This document shows positions 21,601 to 33,600 of a DNA stretch of 64,000 bases, piece by piece (position 1 is the stretch's first letter; every line of letters begins with the position of its first letter). The DNA is from Haliotis asinina (lineage: Eukaryota; Mollusca; Gastropoda; Lepetellida; Haliotidae): positions 34,681,001-34,745,000 of the forward strand of contig NC_090291.1 of NCBI RefSeq assembly GCF_037392515.1, given 5' to 3'. The notes under the pieces were generated by a model. It was not told the DNA's origin. It did not search any database and saw only the letters and a program-made list of their open reading frames with translations. Both the position numbers and the translations under genes were made by a program.

Positions 21601-24600
21601 CTTGTCCACTTTAAACAATTAATTGGTATGGCTTAAATACCTTTGAAGAAATTTTATGTGAATATGATCATCAGATCAGTGATTTTCTTTTGAGGTACAT
21701 TTAATTCTTAAAACTATTAGCAGCGTGTGAAACACCTGCCTGGGATGGGTTATTTTCAGTATGGACTGCCAGGTTCTCAAATTCACCTGCCAGACGGTAG
21801 GGTTAAAATGTAGAAATGTCTGTTTGAAGATATTTTGTGGACAGGTAAGTTTTGGTCACCGCTGGCATATCTAACCAGCCCTGTGGTCTGGCTGAAATTT
21901 CTGGGAGTAATACCCTGCTATTAGCTTTAGATATAGTATGAATTTTAAAAGCATAAGAAGTTTAATATTGTCACTGGCACTGGCAGTGTGGTACCCAAAG
22001 TGGTTGAGGTTTGCTTGATATACCGAAGACAAGAGTTGGATCCCAGCATGAGCACAGTGTGTGAGGACCATTTCTGGTGTCCCAACTTGCATTGTTGCTT
22101 GAAAAATTTGAAAGCACCTTACTACCAGTGTTTGCAATACTTTAATTTGCCATTTGGCTATTAGGGCCTGTTTTCCACCTGTAGTCCTTGAATGAAATCT
22201 GCGGGCCCATGTTGTTGCAGTCAGACCAATCAAAACAAAATATACTACACTGTACACAGTTTTACTCTGTTTCTACAAGATCAGATATCAAAGCCTATGC
22301 TTCAGAGAGGTGGTTTTAATTTTTTGAAGACCGGTGTTGACATTCCTGTGCGCAAAGCATTGAAATACCATGACATGAAACTTAGTTATCGTTACATGAT
22401 GGATGATTCCTGAATTATTATTAAGAAAAGAGTTATGGGATAGATTCCAGGTGGAAAAAAACCAACCAACAAACCAAAAAAACCTGACAGATAACTTACT
22501 GAAGGCCATTAGGGACTGCAAATATTTGAAACTGCTGGCCTGATACGATATCAACCGGTGCTGGGCCTTTGGGCAGGCGATTATTTCAAATTCTGCATAC
22601 AACTAAACTTGTTCACTCACTGTTGTCCCCAACAGGGTTCTTCTGCCATCATTGTCATGTGATCATGTTAGTCATGTGTCCAGTGTCTTCTTGTCAACTG
22701 TTTCAGCACGGGAAAGCAGGCCGTGGTTGAGCAGGTGGTTACCCCGGTCAACATAATTCCTCACCTGCAGAGGTCAGTAGCTAAATGCTGTGACATTGCA
22801 TGTATTTTATTTATGCCATCTACTTTTACAGTGCTAATTGAGTAAAAAAACCTCATAAAAATAAAATTTACCTCCTTGGACTATCTTTAGAAGGAAAATA
22901 GGTGTGTTATCTTACCACTTTGGCTGTTTCACATGTACATATGGAGCTATTTGAAGTTCAAGAGAATTTGATATTGCTTTAGGCAATTGGAAATGGGATA
23001 TATGTATCTTCTTGGAAAGTCGAGGAGATACATTTTCATATGCATGTATGTTTTAGTCGGTACACAAGTCAGGAAAGTGTTAATGGACGGACCCAAGAAC
23101 GACGGGGATCTACACTTACCACTCAGACATTTTCCAGCCAAGCTAACCCAGAGATTCAAAAGAATGCCATAGCTTTAATCAATGCACTTTTCATGAGAGC
23201 TGATCCTGATAAACGAAAGGTAAGGATGCTATATGGAACCATTGTAAACCAAAAGTCACTGTGTTCTGTAATCTGATTGGTTGAAAAACATGATCACATA
23301 GGATATGATTGCCGGAAATAGCAAGACTTTTCGCTGCGTATTGACACATAGAAACATTGTAAAGTCAGAATGACGTCACAAATGAGCAGCTCCAGATGCT
23401 ACCATGGGAATCAGCTGGAACAGCCAGCTGATGACACTTCACTGCTGTACTTGTACTTGATGTAACAAGTGCAGACAGTAAAACCCTTTGGTTTACTTTT
23501 TTGTTTACAATGCCGATAAACATCATGTGTTTGCCTACGCCATCAGTTCCAAATGCATTCCCGTGCTTCAAATACTCAATAACACCCAGAAATTGGCCAA
23601 CACATGATGTTTATCTCCTAAACATGTCACATATTAATATATATTATGTAACATATACTATATTATACATGTTACGTAATCTCAAGGAATGTTTGCTGTG
23701 AATCATGAATCTGATACACGCATGAAAGAAAAAGAAAAAGCTTTGTTTCCTTTGCTCAAATGATTAGCATTACACCATTTTATCGTGACATTTTAGAGTA
23801 TGTTGCAATGGGTACTTTATGTGCTGGTGATTCAGTGCCTGAGATTGTGGTTGATTCCGGGATGGGATTTAACCCCCCAAAGTACTAGAATCTGTATTTT
23901 ACTGAGAAAGTGTCATCCCAAACATACCACATGTTGCAGTTGACAACTTTCTAGGTGGCATTGTACATTCATACTCAGAGTACTAGGGCATTGGTCAGTA
24001 CTAGAGCAATGGCAAGTATGTGGTGGTAAGTATGTAAGTACATGGTGCTTACAGTGTGTGAAATAGTTTCCAGACTTTGTGAGCCAGTTGAGCCCGCCTT
24101 GCTAGAAAGTTTCTAGCCCACAATATGATTCTATGGCATGAAATTTGAATGTAGAAACTAAGCGAAAGATTACTGGAAGGTAAGATACCATAAAAAAAAA
24201 TGACAACAGTAGTCAGTCCGGAACCTGTAGAGATTTACTGGCCCATGTGGATTTTTACAAGCCACGGGCTAACAAGCCAGTAGATATTTCACACAGTGGA
24301 TGTTTAATATTGTTACCTAATAAATGTTCTCTATTTCTCTTTTCAGAAAATAGCAGATCAATTACATTCCAAAAGCATGAGAAACATCATCCTGAGTGTA
24401 GGTATCTTACCGAGCATCTAGCTGTCATTGTGTGGTCTCAGGCAAAGGGAGAAAAATACAGTTCCTAAGGAAAAGCTGTTTTTGAAGTCATTAACATTTG
24501 ATAGTTAATTACAGCTCTATTTATTTATTTATTTATTTATTTATTCATGTACTGACCATTACTGTTAATCTATCCATATTGATATTGTCCTTTTATATCA

Positions 24601-27600
24601 GAATTGTTCTGTAAAATCAAAATGACTGACGTGGTTGTAAATTTTTTACAAACTCTGTTGTCATTATTGACTTACGCATGTTGTTATGTGGATTAAGTGG
24701 TCATTGTATCTACATGCATGGATGAATGTGCATAACATCAGTCACTGGATAGTCTGGTCAAGGCTGTTATTGTCAAGGATGCCATATACTATGTTTTTAT
24801 GTTCTATTTTTTTATTCCATTTCATACATTCATGCATATACATCGCATACTTAAAATACGGAAAATGTAAATTTCAGTGTTTCACGTTCTGGTATCTTGT
24901 GCCTCTGATACATTACTACATGTCTCGCCTGTTTGACCCATATAATCTAACCCTAATGTAATTAAACTTTTCAAAGATTTCGTGTTACTTGCAGCATGTG
25001 ATACGGGGAACGCAGCAGGTGGGGAATGAGATGGCCCATCAACTCTATGTCCTGCAGGTTCTGTTGCTTAATCTGCATGAAGATCGCAAGAAGACACCTG
25101 CCAATGCCCATGACCAGGTGAAACCACTTCCTGTTCTGCGCCCTGTTGTTCAAAACTATATAACTACGACAACCTCAAGGATTTGAGAAATAGATACCGC
25201 TAAATGTTGTCCAAAACTTTTGTGTGCGTTAAAAATCATTAAATTTCTCAGTTTTCATCGTGTACCAATAAAAGCACTCTGCTACGATTTTTTAAATTTA
25301 TCATCTTTACGAAAAGTGTGAGCGAAGAAAATACAGCCTAATGTTGACCTTACAGATAAGGTTGTTTTGAACAACGGAGCACTGTACCTGATTTCTGGAA
25401 ACAAACTTAAGTCTGAGCTTTTACTTAAGTTTGAGTTTTTACTCAAATGTGAGAAAACACATTTCACAGAACGAACTGAAATAGGTATAAAACTCAAACT
25501 GTAGTAGACAATTTGAGGTTGGGGGATAGAGATTGCTTAAATTGTTTGGGTGTTAATATTTAAAAATACAGTTGAGTTCAAAATTCGGCTGTGTCGAATT
25601 GTGAAACTCAGTTTGTGATTTGAGTAAAAACTTAAGTTTGTTTCGAGAAATCGGGGCCTGAGCATGTGAAGTGAAATGATATCATGTTTTATAACTTACC
25701 TGTCGAAGATATCACTGTTTAATAATTTTACAAAGTTCTTAAACTTTGTGTAGTAACACCGTGTGATGCTGTAGGTTTGACATCAAAGTATTTTTACAGC
25801 TATGACATCACAATGCTAATACCTCTTTCAAAATAGTATTAGACATTGCGGAAAGCGGAGTCATCACACTCACTGAATTCTTAGGAAAGAAGTACTTTGC
25901 CCAACATTATTTTACTAATGTTGGGTGAGAAATAAATAAAATGCTAAACTATGTACCTTGCAACACCATATTTATGAAACTTGTGAATGGTATTGGTATC
26001 TAACTCGCTTTTGCTTTCTAGATACCAAACCATTCACTTGTTTCATAAAGGTGATATTGCATTACGGTTCCCACATTCTGCTGTCCTTAACCAACATGTA
26101 CATTCCTTGGGGACCCTAAATTTGTTACTTAAGAGAAAAATATATAGGGTCAGGTCAGTCCCTGTTTGAGTCTACCCTTGAACATGTGAGTTTGACTTGA
26201 CCTTCAGCAACCATGCTTGTTGTTAGAAGCGACTGATGGGATTGGCTGGTCACACTCACTCACATATCCCACTCACATATCCCACTTCCATAGATTGATG
26301 CTCTTGCTGTTGATCACTGGATTGTTAGGGCCAGACTTGAATATTTACAGACTGCTGCCATATGGCTTAACTATTGCTGGACTTCAGTCTCTGACATATT
26401 GTCCTAGTTTTAGTTCAGGTTGACACAACTACAAGGTTTATCTTGAATCAAAAACATGATAGCCAAGGGGACCCTCAATTATTAGTTTTAAGTGTCCTTG
26501 CGGACAGCATGACAGTTCTCTAAAGTAACATTGTAGAGAAGTGTATGTTTATAATTTCTTTAGAGCCTGGACTGAATCATTGATCTTGTGGACTAATGCA
26601 TGCGATGATGCATATAACTGCTCTGAAAGAAACAATCAAATACTTAGTAAAGTCATAACTGTGTATTGGGTCCAATGAATAATATTGTTCCTCCTTCTGT
26701 CCATAGAGGATTATATTTCTGGACACAGAGAATTGTTTTTCTGTCCACTCTACATTTGTGCATGCTGGACACACATTTATGCATTGTGTAAATCCCTACT
26801 TACGTATTGTCATGTGTTCACAGACTGTACGGGATATTGAAGAGCTGCGAAGAATTGCATTTGATGTGGATGGGGATCCCAACATCAACACAGTCCGAAA
26901 GTCACCAAGCTCAGCCAAGGACTACCGGAAGCTGGGATTCCATGTAAGGATACTAATATCAACATCAATCAACAATGAATATTTATGTTTTATCCGAACA
27001 TTTGCTTAACTTCAACTGATTTCTGACCTTCACTGTACACACAGAACCATACACCACCACAACTTTTGTTTACAATTGACAGAATCAGAGCAATCCTGTG
27101 GAAGATTTCACCAAGACACCCCCCGGGCTTCTTGCACTGGATGTGATGCTGTACTTTGCCAGGAACCATGGAGAAAGCTATGTCAAGGTAACTCATATGT
27201 CTCCATTAATGGCCTCATTTTACCGAACAATTTGAGATGGTGGGGTAGCTTCGTGGTCAGTCGTCATGACGAAGTCCCTGCTTCTAGGTCCCTCATGGGT
27301 ACAATGTGTTAAGCCTATTTCTATTGTCACCCACTCTGATGTTCCTGGAACTCTTTCACTCACTCAATAGTTATGTGCAGATTCGCTAGCAATAACCTGT
27401 AAAGGGCCAGGCTAGAATTGGTGTTCAGTAACCCATACTTGTTGCAAGAGGCAACTGATGGGAGGTTAGTGCTCATGCTTTTGACCACGGACTTGTCTGG
27501 TCCAGACTCAACTGCTGGAATATTGGCATTTGGCCTAAAGCTAAACTTACTCACTCATTAGCAATATAATGACATGTGACATACTCATCCTTGGAATAGT

Positions 27601-30600
27601 GAATTCCCCATATCGTTTATACTATTAGGAATGCAACTATTGTTCATTTTCATATTTTCACAGCTAATATTTTATCATTTATGCCGACAGTATTTCAGTA
27701 GCTCTCTTTGTTGATCACTTCAGTTGTGAGTTTCTGTCCCATGGCAAAATATATATCGTTCAAGATATCGAAGGTGCTTGTTTCTCTTTAACTTATGAAA
27801 ACAGGTTCTTGGTAATGTCAGTGAGCAGTCGATGAAAGAATTATCAAAAATCCAAACTTGAAGGTATGACTATTTTATGAAAAGATATTTCAAGTTACCT
27901 CCCTTTGACTGAATTTTTTTTTCACCCTAGGTGGTGCTGGAGAACTCAAGTCGTGCAGATGAGCATGATTGTCCTTTTGTAAGAGCTAGCATCATGCTGA
28001 CAGAAATACTGTGTGATATTCTCAAAATTGGCGAACAGCGTAAGTTTTGTGTTAAATGTGTTTCCATAACATGTGCTAATTCTGTACAGTAATTTTAGTA
28101 ATGCATAATCAAATTCCACCCTTAATTACCAATGCTATATTTGTGGTGATTTTGAATTTTGTCTGGGGTAAAACATATCTTACCATAAACAGTATGATCA
28201 TGATCTGAAGAAAATTCTGAACTTTGACAAAAAAAATATGAAGGTAGTGTACACTGTTATGTGCAGGAAGACTTCAATGAAATTGAAACTACTGGGTTTT
28301 TCCAAACCAAGTAAATTATTTTAATATCTTTTTATCCTCCAGCGACAGAAGAAGGTCAAACATTTTACCCAATGTTTTTCTGCCATGACAAGCCATTTGA
28401 GGAATTCTATTGTGTGTGTATACAACTGCTGAATAAAACATGGCGGGAGATGAAGGCCACATCGGATGACTTTCAGAAGGTATGGACGTCATGACTCTAA
28501 CATTCTTTACAACAGACCCATGAAGGTCCGGCCGGTTAGAATAGGCAACCCATTCTTGCCATAAAAGGCGACTATGCTTATTGGAAGAGGCAACTAACAC
28601 AGGATTGGGTGGTCAGGCTTGTTGGCTTGGTTGACTCATGTCATTGGTCTCCAGTTGTGAAGATTGATGCTCATTCTGTTGATCACTGGATTGTCTGGTC
28701 CAGACTCTATTATTTACAGACAGCCACCATATAGGTGGAATATTGCTGAGTGTGGAATAAAACTAAACTCACTCACTCACTTAATTTAAGATAGACTGAG
28801 TGAGGATTTCAGTTAGATGAGATCTCCAGGAGTAAGAGGTGTGTTGACCGATTGTGTGTCATTGTTCCTTGCCTGCTTTGGTTTTGTTCTGTGTGAGGTA
28901 AGTATGCATGAATGTGGAGTTTGTTGTAAAATTTACATCATTAGCAATAGGTGTTTCTAACATAGGTCTTCAAACACTGTACTACTTGTTGTAAGAGGCA
29001 TGTATATTTGTAAGTTGTTTTTGTTTGCTTGATTTTTTGCATATCATCATAACCCAGTGCCATGTGCCAGGGCTCGAAGTGTCAATCACTGGCTTGTATG
29101 ATCCAGACTCAAACATTTACAAGCCGCCATAATATTTCAGGACAGTTGCTGACTGTGACAAAAACAGGAAACTTGTAACTGAAAATGATCTTCCTCTTTC
29201 CCATAGGTGCTTGGTGTTGTTAAAGAGCAGATCACACGAGCCTTGAAGATCCACCCATCTAATTTTGATTCACTGCGAACCCGCCTGAGTCAGCTGACTT
29301 ATTCAGAGATCATCAAGCTTTGGGAGCAGGAGAGGCAGAGTAAGGAGGAATGGGAGTCCCAGGCCAAACCCATCCTGTGAGTTGAACATGAAAACAGAAC
29401 TGCCTACCTGGTGTAATTTTTTACTCACCTTACCATAGGTCTTATGCATATTACCTCAAGATACGCTAAATGAGATCAGACAGTCATTGATTCTCCAACC
29501 CCTCAATGGCTACCTCATGTAATCTACGAATGTAGTCACGGAAGTGACATGATCTCCCCACTCGCACAAGAGCGCAGAATCCAAAATTCACTTTTACCTT
29601 TAGTGTTTGTGCGAACGGAAGTGCTGGTTTGCTGTGTATCTACTTTGTGTAGTTTCAATAAAGTTGCTACTCTTTGGTAGGTATGGTTTGTATCCCTTCG
29701 TTGTGTAGGTCAAGTTAAACAAGTATTTAATTGCACTTACCTTGCTACCTCGTGTTATCTTTTTCTCACTCAGGCATGGGTTTGTCCGTGTCGTGTGTGA
29801 GAGCGGCATGGCGTCTATTCAACTTGCTGGTTGTTTGTCCTCCATGTACTTGTCCATGTTTTGGTCATTATAGCTTGTGTTTTCGGTATTTATCATACCT
29901 TTTTTGCCATTAATTACAGCGTAGCAAAGGCAGCCATTTTGGTTGTTGCTTATCGCTGCCCTGCACTTTCGGGTGTGTCTATTTTGTATGTAGGTGTGCA
30001 ATTCCTACACTTTTATGTAGGGTTTTTTCCTCCTGGCGTTGTGTCAATGTGTTGTCATGTGTTGGTTTCTTGTCTGTTACAGTTTCTGTGTATGACTCGA
30101 CACTTTTGCACTATCTGCAAGGGGCAGAAGTCAGCCAAAGACCCACGTCCCTGGTGTCCGGATTGTGCGTCCGCTGTTTGCTCCATTGATAATCAGGTGC
30201 CAACACTTTCAAGTGTTATCATTGGCAGATTTCAAAACCATTTTGGCGGTTCGAAGAAAGTTTTTTATGCCTTATCCCACCCAGAAGTTCAGAGGCTTCT
30301 GCGGTCTCTCTTGACGCCTGGCGCTGCTGTGCTCCTCGTCACCAGCACCCTTACCAACGTCAGCGCCTACACCTTTATCTACCTTTTTTCCGACACCAGC
30401 GCCTAGACTTATGCCAGCTCTGTTGCCTGTCCCGACGCCTTTGCCTACGTCAGCACCTGTGTTTTCGTCAGCGCTTATCCCGACGCCAGCGCCGATATTG
30501 TTATCGGACCCTGCTCCTCTGCTCTCCTTATCGTATACCCAGGGTGTCTCATACGCTTTCTAGAGAAGAAGTGTTACAACGCCAGTTGGATGAAGAGCAC

Positions 30601-33600
30601 GCGTGGCGCTTGGAGACTGAGTGCCCCTGGCGCCAGCGCTCCTGATCTGGTTCCCGTTCTCCACAGCGCTCTTTAGAGGAAGACTCACGCACCAGAAGTA
30701 GACGACGGATGCGTTCCCGTTCAAGATCTCCGCGGGGTCTCTCTAGGTCTTAGCGTTCGCGATCCCCGGAACTACCGTGGACTTCTTCAAGGATTCTAAT
30801 ACTAGGAATTCTGTTTCTACCTCCACTCAGCAACGGGAATCAACCTCTGTTTCCTGGGAGGATCATGAGGAGCAGTTCTTTTGTCCAGATTATGAGGAGG
30901 AACCTGGCGATGATAGTGATAGTGATGGCACCAATCTTCACCTAGCTGCTGTCTTTGAATGGATTGCCGACAGACTACCGGACTGTCCTTCACCTTCTGC
31001 TGATTCAAGCAACCCGGCGACGATTCACCTGTCTCCCGAATTACTTATTCCACCTCACCCCATGGTGTCGGATGCTGTAGCTTTGCTAGACTCGGATTTT
31101 ACGAAATTTTCCTTAAATCCAACTATTAAGGCGTCCAAGTCAAAGAAATCAGACTATAAAGTCCACAGTCTGGATTTTGCCGACAACGGGACTGTGCAAG
31201 ACGATTCTCTCAAGCGGTTGTCAGGTTCTACTCAGTCATCTTACAGAGTTCAGGATTCGAAGCTGGCAGCTATTGACACGGAACTGAAGCGCTTGCGTCT
31301 CCGCTGCAGCCATGGATCTATCGTAGGATAATGCCTCGAGGGTGGATCACTTGACAACTACATTTGCTTGGCAGGGCAGAGTACTACATGACCTGCTTGA
31401 ACATTTATGTGCGGCACTAGCTATGACAACTGTGCGCCGATCTGGTTTCCTGGATGCTTGCACCTGGCAAGAGGAATTTAAGCGACAGCTACTTCGGCAC
31501 CCTCTACTTCTAAATTCCTCTTTGACGAAAAGATTCCGACTGTGTACAAACAACATGCTGAACTCACAAATACGGAAGTAGCGTTGTCAACCTTTGAGGC
31601 CTTGGGCTCTGCTTTTTGTGGCCGAGCCAGGGGTAGTGCCAAAAAAAGATATGTGCCCAGGAGAGAATCCATCCGATCCTCATTTGGGAGGGGACGAGGT
31701 CGAATCAAGGATTCAGATGTGCAGCGTAAGCCTCAACAACGCGGCAGGGATGTGCCATCTAAGCCCGGTCGAGGCAGGGGCAAGCGCCCCTACTCTGGCT
31801 GCTGAAGCCACGGACATCTACGACTGGGATCTCCAACCCCCAGTCGTACCAGTTCATCCAACCCCTGTAGGTGGGAGACTAGGGGTCTTCTGGGCCAATT
31901 GGACATTCCTGGGAGACCCGTTTGTTTCCAAGATCTTGACAGCCGGCTACAAACTGCCACTGGCTGGAGCTGCGCCGTTGACTACCACTCCCCAGTCGTG
32001 AGTGTACTCAATAGATCAACAGGCACTTATACAAGAGAACATCAACATTTTGTTAACCAAATGTGCTATAGAGATAGTGCTAGAACCCCATCGCTCCCCG
32101 GGGTTCTATTCACCCATCCTACTGGTACCCAAGAAAGGCTCCACCAAAATGCGGATGATTCACAACATGGCGACTTTCAACAGCCTGTATTTAGCCGAGC
32201 TCCCGCATTTACGGATGACATCACTGGAACAGATACGAGCCAAGTTGTCACACGGAGCTTGGATGGCCAGTCTAGACTTTCAGGATGCTTACCTGCACGT
32301 TCCCATATTTCCACGTCACAGGAAGTTCCTGCGCTTCATATTCAACGGTACCTCAGGTGGTGGACGGTAGAGTGGAACGTCTGCGCCGGTGTTTGTTTGA
32401 CTGTCTTCAACACGACCACGAGTTGTTTGTAGACGCATCCCTGCTGGGATGGGGCGCTCACTTGAACGGCCAGACAACCTCAGGGCTGTGGTCAGACACC
32501 GAAAGGGAGTGGCATATCAACAACCTGGAGATGCAGGCGGTCATCCTAGCGGGCCGTCACTGGTTATCGGCTCTAACAGGCTCCAGGCTCCTGGTGGCAT
32601 CCGACAACTCTACGGTCGTGTGGGTGATTCGCAATCAGGGTACGACCAGCTCCAAACAACTTTTGAACCAGATGTTCCTCTTAGCAGATCTGGTGGACAG
32701 CAACGGCCTCGTGATCGCGGCTCGTCACATTCCCGGTTGCAAAAACATCTTGGCAGATGCCCTGTCGCGCCCCGGCAGACCATCCCCGATGGAGTGGATG
32801 CTCCATCCGGACGCATTTCGCCAGATCTGCTGTCAACACAGGAGACCCCTGGTGGATCTTTTTGCCACCAGTTTCAATCACCAGTTACCAACGTATGTGT
32901 CTCCCATGCCGGATCCGTAGGCGTGTGCAGTCGATGCGATGTCTCTGCCATGGGAAGGTCTGGACGTGTATGCGTTCCCTCCTCTAGTCCTTCTTACAGA
33001 CGTAGTCGCCAAAATCAGACAGACGCAGAACCTCCGACTGCTTTTGTTCGCGCCCTGGTGGGCGGCCAGGCCTTGGTTTCTCGACCTTCGTCGGCCCGCC
33101 AGCGGAGCACCATACAAACTTCCAGAGTTGTTGCATCTACTCCGGCATCCACACAGTCGACAACTGCATCTGGATCCACTGCGGTTCCATCTTCACGCAT
33201 GGGTCATTTGCAGAGGGCGTTAAAAGCTAAGGGCTACTCCACACGTGTGGCGAGCGTTACAGCTCGCACGCATAGAGTTTCTACCCGATCTCTATATGAC
33301 AACAAATGGTGCTCGTTTTAGAATTTTTGCGCACAAAGATCTCAAGATCCTATGCAAGCATCCCCTCAGTTTGTGGCAAAGTTCCTTCTCTTTCTACAGA
33401 ACTCTAAACATCTCAGAGGCAGTACCTTAGGCGCCTATCTGTCGGCATTGAATTCTGTCCTTGCAATCAAGTCAGATAAACAGATCCCAAAGGTACCAGA
33501 ACTTCTTGCGCTTCTCAAGGCCTTCAAGCTGGAAGACCAGAAGGCCAAGTTTCGTCCTCTAGCTTGGGATCTTAATGTCGTTCTACAACATCTTAGAGGA

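Noticed and set aside
29831..30091. Hydrophobic N-terminal 87 residues of the first DIRS frame
   Set aside because: The gag-like protein more plausibly starts at the Met of MTRHFC at 30092, just before the CxxC finger. The upstream part is untranslated leader read by chance.
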